Below, piece by piece: positions 47,393 to 59,741 of a stretch of DNA of 64,000 bases. Position 1 is the first letter of the stretch, and each line of letters opens with the position of its first letter. The notes beneath the pieces were generated by a model. It had not been told where the DNA came from, did no database searches, and was given only the letters and a program-made list of their open reading frames with translations. Made by a program: the position numbers and the translations under genes. Source of the stretch: Microthyrium microscopicum (lineage: Eukaryota; Ascomycota; Dothideomycetes; Microthyriales; Microthyriaceae); the NCBI GenBank assembly GCA_010405405.1, contig MU004239.1:372001-436000 (forward strand). The letters are read 5' to 3'.

Positions 47393-50300
47393 CTTGTTGG
47401 TCATTAGCATCAGCCAGTGGTTCTTCCTCATCAACCTAACGATCCTTCACGAAGTCTTATGTCTCATTATACGTCAGTCATGCCAAGGGAGGCACAGTCA
47501 CCCTTGCACACCATAGAGTTGGCTCGATCCATCAAAAGTTGTTTTTAAACCTCGTTACATCCCAGTGTACCCTGTATACTGTTTAGTCCTTCTATCCCTT
47601 TGCAGTCTTTGCACTTGGGAAGTGTGTTTTATACTTCATATCATAACCAAATCATGGCATTCGCTTGCACTGTTTGGTAACTTGTACTTTTATTTCTACT
47701 GTACCATTGGTTCATTGTCGACTTCGACCTTTTTTCTTCTCTTTCTTTGACATACTTGTCTTCCTTTCCGGCCTTCACACTTCGTGTTGGCCACTCCTGT
47801 TGGGACTGCAAAGGGATAGCTCGCGTGGAAAGTGTGCTGGCACATTTATTCAGCTGCATTCGCCTCGTAACAGCGATTAGTTTAAAGTCTAAACCTTAGC
47901 TATAGCATACGCTTCTCTGAAGCCAAAAACAATACAATCCCATTGATTAATCACTACTATCTCTTACACTGTGAAGCTTTGCGACTATCATGTGATGACG
48001 ACCACTACATCTTGATGAACTTGTCATTTCTCATCCATAGACTCTTGGTACAGAAGGCTGAAGTCTAATTACATCTCCACGCTCAATGGCCTAAACCACG
48101 GCGATGGGTATATCCGAGCCATTGGTTCCGCTCTTGATCTTTGATAAGGCTCACCATCAAAACAAAAGAAAACGGCTTACACGGGCACATTAAAAAGTAT
48201 TGGGACGCCTCATATTACGAAAACGCTAATCTCATATTCGGTACCATCTACCGTTGCTTTTGCACGCAAGATACTGTTTTCTGGCAGCCGCCGAATCCCG
48301 CTTTTACTTTAAGCACATCTTATATTTGTAAGGCTATATGCTTTTGACACAAGTCATTCTAAATTACTAGAGTAGTGCCCCAGTAGCGCCTAGTGAAAAA
48401 CAGCGAGCCCCATGAAGCCATTGATCATGCGATTTGGGTAAACGAAAAGACTATACGCTACTGATACTAGTAGTAGCAAATACTCTAACCCACGACACAC
48501 CCTCGCCCAATACTACCGCGCCTTTAAGGCTGATATTGCCTCGTGGCCTGCACGACTCACGCGAACTAGCTTTCCTTAGACTCCCCATAATGTTTCCTCT
48601 CGCCTTCCTGATAAACAGTTCCTGCAAACTCCAAGTAATTTCGCGCAAATGTTACTGTGCCAATAGCGCGTACAGAAACGAAATAAATTGCACACTTACA
48701 CGATTTGCAACCATTGGTATTGTTTCCTAGTAGCCTTGTAGATGAATTGTTTGTAAACGGTGCATACGTGCAATTGGATTAGATAGACATGGGTGGTTTT
48801 TGGCGTTTACAAACAACGCAATTAAATCATGGAAACGTAATTTATGCAACCCGCTGTCCAACTGCGCAGCTGTAGTAGAGTTTAGGCCGCTTTATAGGTT
48901 GTCTATTTGTTTCGTGTGTGGCGTTGAAATTCTCTAGTCATGGCTCACCATGCAGCGTAACTGGGATGGTTTGCGCGCAAAACTCTATTTTCACCTACAT
49001 ACCTGGTTCCGTAACTCCAGTCCCACTTCCTTCCTCCAAAGCCTAGGACCATGATCGATTAAATCCTGGCGATGCCATGTGTTGCGCGCAAGCAAGCAAG
49101 CATTCTCCGCATGGCGGTTTGATATAGCGCTGTATTTGCATCCTCTGAAAATGATGCGCGGCTGGGTTTCTTTCTGCGTGCGGGTTGGGACTTGGCGTAC
49201 GATCGCGGTGTGTGTTTGCGCGCGCGCGCGACTCATGATTTATGCGACGGATTTTGACGTGCTGTCACTGTCACTTGCTACAGCCTAGGTACCTAGCTGT
49301 CAAACTATCTGCCATTATTACGCAGCCACCCGCCGTCAGCGGATGGGTGTGGCGGCGTGTCTTCAGTGGCAGGTTGCATCGGCGGAGGCCTCACGAGTGT
49401 GGTGTGGGCGATTCATGGCGCCGCTGATGATGGTGGAGCTGTTGTTTCAGTGGTGATGCATGACGGGTTCGTGGTAATAGTCTGTGATCCTTATGCCATG
49501 TGGTTGGCGACGGTTGAGGCGTCTGGGGAAGCGTTGAGATTTGCATGGCGAGTTTGGGTGCTGGTAAGTGTAGTCTGCTGCAGAGTCGGAGTGGCGGGCC
49601 GTTGGGGTGATAGAATCTGGGACGTGAAACGGGTGACGCTTAGAGGAGATGGATGCGATAGGATTACTATAGGTGATGGGTACATATCTAAATCGTTTCA
49701 TCGCTGGGTTGATATCTTGTAAAGCTCGGGTGGTCAAGAGAAGGAAGGTCTAGGTATTGAATCGTGTCTTATGTCATTATATCTCTATTGAGTACGAGAT
49801 ATTCTTCCAATTGGTCATTATGGATCTCTCCTCTTGTTGTCATATCTTCTCTTCGTAAAACGGCAGAGCGTTCTCTGTATATTAAGCCGGCATGAAACTA
49901 TACTCAGTGAATCTAAAATGGGAAAGCAAACAGCTTCGCCTTGAAAGTTCATATTCAAGGCCGACCATTTTGTCATCGAATTGGTCGGTATTATGTCAAT
50001 ATCCCAGCCTTTCTCTTGATGCTCGACGACAGGAACGTTGGCAACAATCTTTGCACTAATTCATTCTGATCATGGCAGATGCTATTTGTTACCTAGGTAC
50101 AGTCGATAATGTCACATGTATGTATTGCGATTAACTCAGAGGATGAGAAAGAAGTGACATGCGGTAAGTGAACGCGCCCATCTGAAGTTATCCCTTTGAG
50201 CTTTTATATCAGCACTTGATTAGGCATAGGTACGTCTCATGTTCTCCCATGTCCTTTGATCAAGTGCCTTCGCACAGCAATAATCATCCATATTTCACTT

Positions 50301-50805
50301 CAAATTTACGCCATTAACCGTTCAGTGCCAATGGACAAGCTGTTCACAGTATGTCAAAGTGCCAGACTCTTGTGACTGACTTTGTTATATGATCAACGTG
50401 ATAACGCTGAGTGGCCTCGTATCTTCACTCGCTGAACAAGGCTGCTGCCCAGAATCTTTACGCCCGACCAGTGAAATCAAATATTTCAAATGTCATCAAC
50501 AAATATGCTCTGCCTACGAAAACTTCTTTCCTCAACCTTCAGTGATCATTCTGCATGTCTTTAAACCACAAATCCTCCGACACAGACAGCCAAAGATCAT
50601 CACAATCAAAGACTCCAGCATACCACATAGATTTGAGAGCTAAAAATCAATTCACTCGATTTCAACGAACGAGGTACATCCCACAACAACCTTCAAGCTA
50701 GACATTTCAGGACACAAACACTAAATTCTGGCTGCCTTCAATATTACCATTTCGCTCACAGGGACCAAGTAGGAATAGAATTTCAAACCCGGTCCTCGAG
50801 TAACC
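47393..50805. other. Gene-free intergenic stretch
   Basis: 3.4 kb. Bases up to about 47900 are probably the zinc-finger gene 3' UTR (T-rich). An alternating CG/GT tract (gtgtgtttgcgcgcgcgcgcg) lies at about 49209-49229. No gene, RNA or element was supported. Confidence 0.4.
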
Positions 50806-51835
50806 ATGCCATTTACATTTCACTCGCCCGCCAGTCAACCGATTCGCTGTCCTTTGGGGCGTGAAATTCACGAGATACTGCACGAGTAAGTTGACGGACG
50901 CCCTGAAGCACATAAGAACAGCTTTGCTCATTTCAACAGGGAGTATTATGCAGGCGAAAATCTTTCTTTTAGCATACAATGTGCAGAAGGAGAAGTCGTG
51001 AAATGTCACAAGGTAGTCGCCCAGGCAGGTAGCAAAGTCATGCGCGAGTATCTACAAAGCTGTCAGGTGAGTAATTATAACTTGTGCACGAGAAGTATGC
51101 TGATTCTGAGTTAGTCTGATAGCTATGATCAGCCAGACTCGGAAAAGTATCCAGCCTTGTACGTAAAGGAGATCGTCCGATTCTGGTACACGGGATTCTA
51201 CGCCTACAGCGACATGGAGGCGAACCAAACTTTCAGTTTGCCATGGCCATTGCAGCTCCAAAGACTCAAGCATCATTTTGCGGTAAGCCCTGGCCTTTGT
51301 ATATTATCCTTGTGATGACTCTACTAATATTCAAACCGAGTAGATTGGCAAGTGCGCTTCGGCACTAGGGGTAGAAAAGCTACCTGGATTCGCCATAGGC
51401 TTCTTTGAACAAGATCTCTCAACAATGTCCTTCGACATGGACTTGACGAGCGAAATCGCAAAGTGGCTGGTCAGTCAGGGTGAGCCAGAACAACAATTTG
51501 TCTGGGTCTTCCTGGTCTGGTGGGCGAAGGCGGTCCACGATGCATACCCAATATTGACGAACTATGAGCATTTGTGGAACATCACTGTCGAATTTATCAA
51601 GACGTATCAATGTTTGGGATTTCAATTCCAGGGGAAAATGCTATTTGAGTTGATGGTGCAGTACGAAAAACATTTCAAGGCAAACCTGGAATGTCGATAC
51701 TGCAATTCTGATACTCCTATTGACAAACTCAAGCCGACTGATATCTCAACCCGCAACTTGGTTATCTGCAATTGTGAGCGGAAGTGCGAGCTGTTGTTGG
51801 GTGTCAATTGTCCTTCTCCACCACCAAGTGCCTGA
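50806..51835 (+). CDS. BTB/POZ domain protein with cysteine-rich tail
   Basis: Four exons, 50806-50885, 50940-51066, 51133-51282 and 51344-51835, give 282 residues. The BTB core starts in exon 2: LSFSIQCAEGEVVKCHKVV (residues about 35-55), then SKVMREYLQSC, YPALYVKEIVRFWYTGFY and LQRLKHHFAIGKCASALGV, matching the order of strands and helices of fungal BTB proteins. The C-terminal third contains a cysteine-rich section, CRYCNSD and ICNCERKCEL, that might bind a metal. Such genes form large lineage-specific sets in fungi and mostly lack assigned roles. The short first exon (MPFTFHSPASQ) was chosen because its donor and the frame fit exon 2; a different first exon is possible. Confidence 0.8.
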
Positions 51836-52653
51836 TCTCCTATCAGGCTGAGCGATTGGTCTTTGAATGTGGTACTCCTGTTTTGCTTCGATGGTGTCTT
51901 ATTTTCCTTCAATACATCATAGCAGGCTAGCAAGCTATCCAATCTTATGATTTTGTCCGATATTTCGCTTCCCTAGTCGTGCTCTGTGACTTTGACATAG
52001 ATACGAAAAAAGTACTGTCATTCGAATGTGGTAAAATATGGCCTGTTTGTATAATGTCCACCAACCAAATGGTCTGAGAGGCTTGGTTCTACTGGTAATG
52101 TGATCGTACGTTTTAACAAGTTAAATCGTACATATTTTGGTGAATTCATTGTATTCTCGCTGAACAACTCAACAGTGTTTATATCTATACTGACGGACGT
52201 CTATTACTATTAGGATCAGCATTTCTAACTTACAACACACACGATAAATATATCAATCAGAGTCGTATCGTTTATATACAAATCAGCAAGGTCTCGTCCC
52301 CATAGTTCAGAAGAGAACACAAATCGTGATATAAATCAACTGCTAGTTGCTGGGTCCGCCAAGTTGCGCCGCCGTACCTCACTTTTATACGTATGGCTTT
52401 ACTAGGCCACCAATCTGTCTTGCCAGTAAGACTGGGAATCCTCCTAACAAAAAAGATAATATCATTAGCCGTGTTCTGAAACAGCCAAACTGGTGACATC
52501 AAAACGATCTCGCCAGCCTGCGTAAAAATAATGGAGCTTGAAGGTTTCAGCATTGTACTTGTAATCTTCATATAGCGCTCCCTTACTATGCAGGTAGTCC
52601 AGCGGCAGAATTTGAACAGCACATATGATAAAAAAAATCGTATCACGTTGAAG
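51836..52653. other. Intergenic region
   Basis: About 820 bp, AT-rich, no gene supported. A run of eight T on the minus strand (aaaaaaaa at about 52630-52637) lies just downstream of the tRNA-like sequence and would act as a Pol III terminator. Confidence 0.35.
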
Positions 52654-52752
52654 GGGCTTTTCCGGGATTTGAACCCGGGACCTCACACAATTCTGTTCAA
52701 CAGAGGGGGCAATAACCCGAAGCATGAATCATACCACTAGACTCAAAGGGAG
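52654..52752 (-). tRNA. tRNA-Pro(CGG)-like sequence with intron, acceptor stem degenerate
   Basis: On the minus strand the A box region GTCTAGTGGTATGAT and B box GGTTCAAATCC are intact. The anticodon arm is CATGC-TTCGGGT-GTGTG, giving anticodon CGG (Pro), interrupted after base 37 by an intron of about 26 nt, the canonical site. The T stem pairs perfectly (CCGGG/CCCGG). The acceptor stem does not: the 5' strand (TCCCTTT) matches only about four of seven bases of AAAAGCC. A T run follows downstream. It is therefore probably a tRNA pseudogene, or one whose 5' end was replaced. Confidence 0.6.
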
Positions 52753-53226
52753 TTAGAAAAAGTGGTTGAAATTGAAAGTAATTTACTTACCCAAAAAGCC
52801 GGCAAGTTAGCTCGAAAATGCTTCATTTTTGTATATAACCCACATGATAAATGTAAATTTTCGCCACACTTTTCTCGCACTCAATTCACACATTATCTTT
52901 CCACATGCACTTTTTTTACTTTCATGTTACACAAAAGTCAAAATTCTCCCTTCTTGCTTGATTTGAATCAACAATAGAGATATGATGCTGTTGAACTCAC
53001 TTGCTACATGTTGACTGTTGACACACCCGCCTTGGCCAGGAGCCCTTCTCGAAGGGGTGATAAACGCAAGCAAGGACCGCTGTAAATGTACGACTTAGTC
53101 ACTGATGATAACAAGAGGGAATCAGTCTGACTCTGGAGTCGTTCTTGGTTCACTGAGATGTTTTCATGTTATGGTTAAGTACAAGATGTATGTCTATAAT
53201 ATTGTCCACACATTCGCATTCATCCA
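52753..53226. other. Intergenic region between tRNA-like sequence and MFS gene
   Basis: 474 bp with no supported gene; probably includes the MFS gene 3' UTR at its right end. Confidence 0.3.
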
Positions 53227-55168
53227 TCAGGAGGCAAACCGGAAGTCGAGCCTCTTGTTACCCTTATCAGTAGTAGTATTCAGGTAATGCAATCTCTGCT
53301 CCTTGCTCATACTGTTCCATCGTTTATCACGAACATTATTTCGCCACTCGTAGTAGGCTTTGGATGCAACAAAGAGGCAAAGATTCCAGGCGACTATACC
53401 CAGAAGAACCTTGTTACCTTTGTAGTAATAAGGCTTGTCATCAGTACGGTATATCTGGGAGCTGATGATATTGGATGTCTGCACCGTCATGTTGTATAAT
53501 GACGACGCCACTGTGCGGGTGCGTACTGTGCCGGCGTTGCGCGAAGCAAGTGCAACAAGCACAGCGTGAGCATAAGGATAACCAATGATGAGCGTACTAA
53601 TCACCCATTTTGCCCAGTTGGAGCCTGGGAACGTTTTGGGTAAGACTTCGAGGGCGATAAGCAGTGGTAGAACCCATATTTGCGAAATGATGCCGATGAG
53701 CATACGCTGATTAACCTTTTCAGAGAACCAAGTCCAAAAAAGTAGCTGGATAATGAATAGAACGTAAGCAGGAATGGTTAGGAGGTTGGTTTCAAAGGTG
53801 CTGAAACCGAGAGCCTTGCATGTGAGCGTAATGTAAGTCGTCTCTGGTGTCATTGGGATGGTCCAAGTAAGTCCAAGTAGATATATGGGCCCTGGAGTTT
53901 GTTAGTGTGAGGTCAAAAGAAGTCCAAGAAACGTTGCTGCGTTCATGTGATGAGGCTAAGAAATGTTCTTAGAAAGGGGAAGCTTACACATATCGAAATC
54001 AGTGAACGAATCCCACAAAGCACGGAAATTCAGGCCTTGTCGATTATGCATCGTTGCTTTGCCAGGATCGTCCTTCAGAATGCGAGTCACAAGGATGTAT
54101 TCCTCTCGTTCTGTGAACCAGCCATGCTCGGGTCGGAGGGCTCCTTTGATGCCGTGTCGACTCGTTTGAGTCGGTGACGCTGGAAGGTACAGCCAGGTCA
54201 AGATGCCAATAAGTGCCGTTATAGAACCCTCGATAGCAAACACATATCTCCAACCAGCTTTTAGAGCCGTGTCTGGTCCGCGAATGTGTAAAAGTCCAAA
54301 GGCCAGAAAAGCGCCAATGATCGATGTTCCTTGATACGCCGTCCAGAACCAAGATAGACGCTTGGGTAATTCAGCGTTTTTGTAGTAGTATGACAGATAT
54401 AGAATGACATCCGGAATGAAGCCGCCTTCCATCAAGCCGAGTAAAAAGCGGGTAATGTAAAACGTTGTGCGGCCAGTGATGCGAGCTTGACTGGCAGCAA
54501 CAATACTCCATGCTAACATCTGGATAGGTATCCAGACATCCGGACCAACTTTCTTGCTAATAAGCTGAGATGGTAGTTCTGCAAATAAAAATGCGCAATA
54601 GAAGATAGTCATTCCATTGTTGTAGTCGTTTGTCGTCATCTTCAAGTCCGCTGCATAGAGTCAGTATATATGAACAATGGTCGAGGCAGTACTTACTCAG
54701 TAAAGTGTCGGACAGAGCTTGAGTGATGTTACCGCGATCAAGCTGGAGTGCAAAGAACATTATACAAGCTGGCAAAGCAATTCGCCAATCAAGCTTCAAA
54801 ACTGTTAGTGTAAGATCCCTCGCGAATGCGAAAGCACTTACAGTTCGAACCAGTTTCCTTTCCTCTTCGTCAGTCCAAGTCATGGAAGGATCGAATCGAT
54901 GAGCGCCTTCATAACCTTCAGTTGGTTTGTAGATATCTTTCGCTTCTTCAGTCTCATAGAGACCGTGCGAGTCTTCACTGGCAGTAAGACTTTCTGAGCT
55001 GGTCGTTGATTTTGACGTTTTTGGATATCCAGAGTCTACAGAAACAAATGCCTGATCTTTCCCTCCCAGCTTCAACCAAGCGCGCCTCTTCACTGGTTGA
55101 TTGTCAACGGCTGGGAACACCTTCTCGTCCACATCCTTGATGTCCGCAGAATGCGATCCCTTGGACAT
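53227..55168 (-). CDS. MFS permease, Dal5/allantoate (anion:cation symporter) family
   Basis: Four minus-strand exons, 54842-55168, 54697-54793, 53988-54650 and 53227-53891, give 583 residues. After a ~105-residue cytosolic N-terminus, TDEEERKLVRT joins LDWRIALPACIMFFALQLDRGNI, the first span and the conserved LDR-N motif of the Dal5 family. TDLKMTTNDYNNGMTIFY, the FLLGLMEGGFIPDVILYLSYYY loop and TRFLLG are further family markers. The C-terminal half carries six more spans (AYVLFIIQLLFWTW, LLIALEVLP, ISSQIYRTDDKPYYYKGN). Such permeases import carboxylates, vitamins such as nicotinate or pantothenate, or ureides; the substrate here is unknown. Start MSKGSHSAD follows a good leader; an in-frame ATG at 55216 is also open. 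Confidence 0.92.
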
Positions 55169-57174
55169 GGTGATAACAATTGGATCAACAATAACACAAT
55201 AGTGACTTGTTTTCAAGGCAGTATTGAGGGAGATATCCCCCTACATATATGGCTACCAGGTTTTACGAAGTTCCCCAAAAGAACATGCATCGCTAAGGCT
55301 CGGGAATACTTTCGAAGCGTACTATTGGTCCCGGACTTGGGGTTGACGCGTGCTCTCTGCAAAATCTGGAATCATTGCGAATCCGAAGGCTTTAATGTCG
55401 TGATATAAAATCAGATCATCGCCAAGGGCAATGATGATCAAGCATTGGCTCTTGTCAAGTTGGGGGAACATGCTCGCAGCTTCAACGCTTCTTGATGCAA
55501 CCAAGTAGGCGGGTCGTCTGCCAGAAAGGCGGCCGAATAAGAGCTAGGACACATCTTTAGGCCAGTATCGTGCGAGGCGGCTTATTTCTCATAACGAGGC
55601 TGTATGAGGTGACAAGTCGTCAAGTTGTCGCTTGGAGAAGGAGGTTAGCTTGGTTTGTTCCAGACACTGAACCAGTCAAAGGCCGATATTCACGATTTCA
55701 AGATAAAAAAAACTGGAGATTGTCAGCGATTCGGTTGATAAATAGCTTTATTATTGTCAAACGGTGCAGTATTTGCGTGGGTGAAATCAACATAATAATG
55801 TACTCATCCAGGGAATTGATTGCGTGCTTGAGCCGTCAGGACTCCGAATTGTTTTACTTCTCGGCTCGACTCGACAGCATTCAACGCTGAAGTATTCTAC
55901 TGTTAGCTGAATTACATATAACTGAGCCTGATGGAGATAGATATCAGATCCAATAGACATGTAACTTCCAGATATGGGTTGATGTGGCTCTCATCTTGAA
56001 AGTCATGCCGTTAACCATAATGTCGGGAATATGAGAACAATGCCTGGCATTTTGCATGACAGTGTCGATTTCAATGAATGCGCCTCTAACACGTGCGAGA
56101 CGATTATGCTCTTGCCGCGAACTGACAAAGCAACTGGCAAAACAGCTGGCATACTTCCGTTAATGGCGATAGCTGGCACCAGCTGTTCTGACATGATGGT
56201 TCTTCATGTTCGATCAAAGTTGGTCAACCATTAAGCTATAAGCGCCCTATATGGCATATAAAGCTTTCCATGCCAACGCGCAGTAGGAGGTAAGTAGCAT
56301 TGTTGACGGGAGTAAGCCGGTTATTTCGATCACCTCTGAACTGGTTACCTTGGATGCGATCATGTGGCTGATTGAGTTGAATCGAAGGCTCGGGAAGCCT
56401 CCAGGTATACAGAAGCAGGATTCCAGTCCCATGGTCTCGGAAAACACGATATACCAAACTAGAACGACGCTGCTCAAAGTTTATGAGGGCCGTGCCGCAG
56501 TCTCGACTTGCCAGATGACAGCGAAGCATTTGTAGAAACCAACAGCTTGGGAGCCGGTCCGCATAGCTTAATAGCTTTAAGCTCATAACTTCGAGTACAG
56601 TAAAGTGGTTGTTGAGATCTCGTCATGGCCTGATTGGCGAAGCTTGACTGTTGTGTTGGCAATTCATCGGCTGTAGACAGTGTAGACCAAGTAGTACCTC
56701 GCAGATTCTCAGCGCTTTCAAGATTCTCTACATTGCATCTGAAGATCATAGGCAAACTGTAATGCTTCAAAGCTAATGGAACCAGCAGTGTGGTCGAGAA
56801 TGATGATGGAGCTTTCCAATGCATCTCGATTCAAATCAGAATCTGCGCGGGAGGTCAATTCAAGTAAGAGTGGCGCAGCATTATTATGCACCGCCACGTT
56901 TGCCTCTGCCTTAACGTCGAATGATTTCAACCTGTAAATCTTCGTCATCCTAGGACGGGCATACCGAACCACATGGAACCAGGGACATGTTTGCATTAAG
57001 CAGGATCTCTGTATTTAATTTTATCACGGAGAAGCCTTCAAGACACTGACAACACACAGTGGCCTTGTGATACTCCTCAGTTAGCCTCAAGGACAACTGC
57101 AGGACTGATGGGCAAACAAGAGCTAGGATAATTGATGCAGCGCGGCTCAGATCTGACGGTTCTAACAACATGTC
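55169..57174. promoter_or_regulatory. Divergent intergenic region MFS / DPH6
   Basis: 2 kb between divergent genes. Frames here are short and antisense to each other. No repeat or RNA was recognised. Confidence 0.35.
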
Positions 57175-59334
57175 ATGGCAGCTCCTAGCAACTTGAAAGT
57201 CATCGCACTCATATCAGGTGGGAAAGACTCCCTCTTCTCCATCCTCCACTGCCTAGCAAATGGACATGAAGTTGTAGCTTTAGGTAACCTATATCCCGCG
57301 CAAGTCGTGCAAGATGAAAAAGGCCACCAATTCGAAAATGAGCTCGACACAGATAGCTATATGTACCAAACCGTCGGTCATTCTGTCATCAAACACTACG
57401 AAGACGCTTTAGGTATTGCACTCTATCGTAGAGCACTATCAGGCTCTGCCGTCGACAAATCGCTCAACTACAGTCCCAATGGCACGGCTAAAAAAGGAGA
57501 CGAGGCCGAAGATTTGTTTCTTCTGCTACAGGATATCCAGCAGAAACATCCGGATGCAAATGCTGTAAGCACTGGGGCTATTCTATCAACATATCAACGG
57601 ATGCGAGTCGAGTCTGTAGCTATACGGCTAAAGCTTACTCCACTGTCTTTCCTGTGGCAATATCCGTACCTATCGCCCCATCGAGATGCTAGTCTGCTTG
57701 AAGATATGCATACGGTTGCTCAAGATGCACGCATCATCAAGGTAGCTTCTGGTGGTCTTGATGAGACATTCTTGAATAAGCTTGTTAGCGATCCTCGGAC
57801 AGTAGCACGCATCGTTAACAAGATTCGCTTTTACGATCCCGCTGTTGGAGCTGTATTAGGCGAAGGTGGTGAGTATGAGACGCTGGCCTTTGGTGGCCCA
57901 AGGCCGTTGTGGCGGAAGAAGATTGTTTTTGCGTCAACGAATGTACTTGCATCTGAAGGTGGTAGCTTTGCATTGCATCTCGAGGACTCAAGGACGGTGG
58001 AATATCAGCCCGAAGATGAGCACGGAGATATCAGCCAGCTTCGAATACCTCCGTTGCTGGATGCCGAATTTGAGTACCTAGCTAAGGAGGCTTTCTCTCC
58101 TCCCGCAAAGTCAATGAAAGTCTCCAGGCCGGCAGGAATTCTAAATATGGGAACATCTACAGGTCGCTTAACAAACATTCAGATGCCTGGTGAATCAGCA
58201 GAAGAACAAATGCGAGCGATCGCCAATGTCGTTGATTCGAAGGGAGTCATAGCTACAACTTTGCTGCTTCGGAATATGTCCGATTTTCAGGCAGTGAACT
58301 CGATATATGGTCAGATATTCACAGCATCTCTCCCTCCCTCTCGAGTCACAATCGCCACTGGGGATTTGCTCCCTGAGGGATGCCTTGTATCATTTAGCGC
58401 AAACCGCTTCCGCGATACTATATATTCACGATCCGGCCTCCACGTACAGAGTAGAAGCTATTGGGCACCTGCAAATATCGGACCATACTCACAAGCCATA
58501 TGCGAGCCACTCTATAGTCGAAGCGATGCATCAATAACCTCAAATATTGTGCACGTTGCTGGGCAGATCCCGCTTGTACCATCTTCCATGGAAGTGCTCA
58601 CACTCACACAAATACGGACTATGGATCCTTCCGCCGAAGCGTCAACACTCACAGACCACTCCGTTGCGCTAGCTCTACAGCATCTATGGCGCATCGGTCG
58701 TGCAACCAACGTAACCGCATGGACAGGCGGAATCGTCTTCATCAACGCGAAATGCGGACCTGGGGCAATCGAAGCCTTTGCACACAAGGCATTGCGACAG
58801 TGGCAGGCAATACATACGCTGAGTCTGGATCAACAACGTGACAAGGAAGAGGATGAGATTCCTGATCGGGGACTCAACGATATTACGCTTCAGCGTCCAT
58901 CGTCTACGGATACTCGGTCTCCTCTGCCGAATGCCGGGTGTATAAATTCACTAGATGATATCCCTCCTGCGTACGCGCTGCTTGTGGCGGATCTGCCGCG
59001 AGGGGCGCCCGTTGAGTGGTGGAGCATGGGTTTTGCATCGAAGCGCTTGGATTGGCGGTCGGAGAACATGGGCCTTGGTGTCAATGGGCATACTACGACA
59101 TGTAGAGTGAGTGGGACGGTGATTCAATGGCTGGGCTTCGAACGAATGAAGGATGTTGAGACAGTCGCGGAGTTGATCAAGGGTGAGGGCCTGGTGCTTC
59201 GATTGTATGCGACGGTACGTTTGCCAGATTGGCTGGCAGACTTGGGTCCGCTGGTAGTGCCGTGCAATGGTATCTGGGATGAGAGAGAACAAGATCTAGA
59301 AGCAGTAATGGTTGCTGTTAAATATGGCAGTTGA
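57175..59334 (+). CDS. DPH6: Diphthine-ammonia ligase with RidA-like domains
   Basis: A single exon of 719 residues. The N-terminal ATP-binding domain opens with KVIALISGGKDSLFS; SGGKDS is the PP-loop. GAILSTYQRMRVESVAIRL and GEGGEYETLAFGGP are further signatures of the Dph6 adenylation domain. After about residue 320 come two YjgF/YER057c/RidA-like units (ANVVDSKGVIATTLLLRNM and NVTAWTGGIVFINAK), as in yeast YLR143W. The known reaction is ATP-dependent amidation of diphthine on eEF2, the last step of diphthamide synthesis. Length matches fungal homologues. Start: first ATG, five residues before the first strand. The first step accessory protein DPH4 is also in this window. Confidence 0.94.
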   Translation: MAAPSNLKVIALISGGKDSLFSILHCLANGHEVVALGNLYPAQVVQDEKGHQFENELDTDSYMYQTVGHSVIKHYEDALGIALYRRALSGSAVDKSLNYSPNGTAKKGDEAEDLFLLLQDIQQKHPDANAVSTGAILSTYQRMRVESVAIRLKLTPLSFLWQYPYLSPHRDASLLEDMHTVAQDARIIKVASGGLDETFLNKLVSDPRTVARIVNKIRFYDPAVGAVLGEGGEYETLAFGGPRPLWRKKIVFASTNVLASEGGSFALHLEDSRTVEYQPEDEHGDISQLRIPPLLDAEFEYLAKEAFSPPAKSMKVSRPAGILNMGTSTGRLTNIQMPGESAEEQMRAIANVVDSKGVIATTLLLRNMSDFQAVNSIYGQIFTASLPPSRVTIATGDLLPEGCLVSFSANRFRDTIYSRSGLHVQSRSYWAPANIGPYSQAICEPLYSRSDASITSNIVHVAGQIPLVPSSMEVLTLTQIRTMDPSAEASTLTDHSVALALQHLWRIGRATNVTAWTGGIVFINAKCGPGAIEAFAHKALRQWQAIHTLSLDQQRDKEEDEIPDRGLNDITLQRPSSTDTRSPLPNAGCINSLDDIPPAYALLVADLPRGAPVEWWSMGFASKRLDWRSENMGLGVNGHTTTCRVSGTVIQWLGFERMKDVETVAELIKGEGLVLRLYATVRLPDWLADLGPLVVPCNGIWDEREQDLEAVMVAVKYGS

Positions 59335-59741
59335 TGCGCATTTCGCGCGATTGGACCTGAGGCTCTAGATCGGAGATAAAGTTTTCCATCAGCTAGCTTA
59401 AACCCGAAGTCAGAGAAACAAAAAAGAGACGGGTGTCCAGCTGAATTCTCTGGTAAATGCCACGTACTAATTACCGAATCTTTTCTACACACAACCAAAC
59501 TTACTGTCTCCTGAATTCTGGAGTGCAAGCACATAAATATTGTAGAGTTGTCGATCCAACTTGACAACGCACAGACAGTCGAGCAAGCTCTATGCATGCG
59601 TAGCTCCTTCCCCAGACTCTGACCGACCTGCTAGCAAATTGCTTAAGCAACCCCATAAGTTCTTCTACTTCTAACACGAAGTGCGATTTACTCTCGCAAC
59701 TATACATCTCCAGTCATTCCCACCCTATTCCAGCAGACATC
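59335..59741. promoter_or_regulatory. DPH6 3' region and promoter of next gene
   Basis: 407 bp between plus-strand genes. Nothing else recognised. Confidence 0.3.

Noticed and set aside
49209-49229. Alternating GT/CG tract
   Set aside because: A short purine-pyrimidine microsatellite; could adopt Z-DNA but too short to call a feature.
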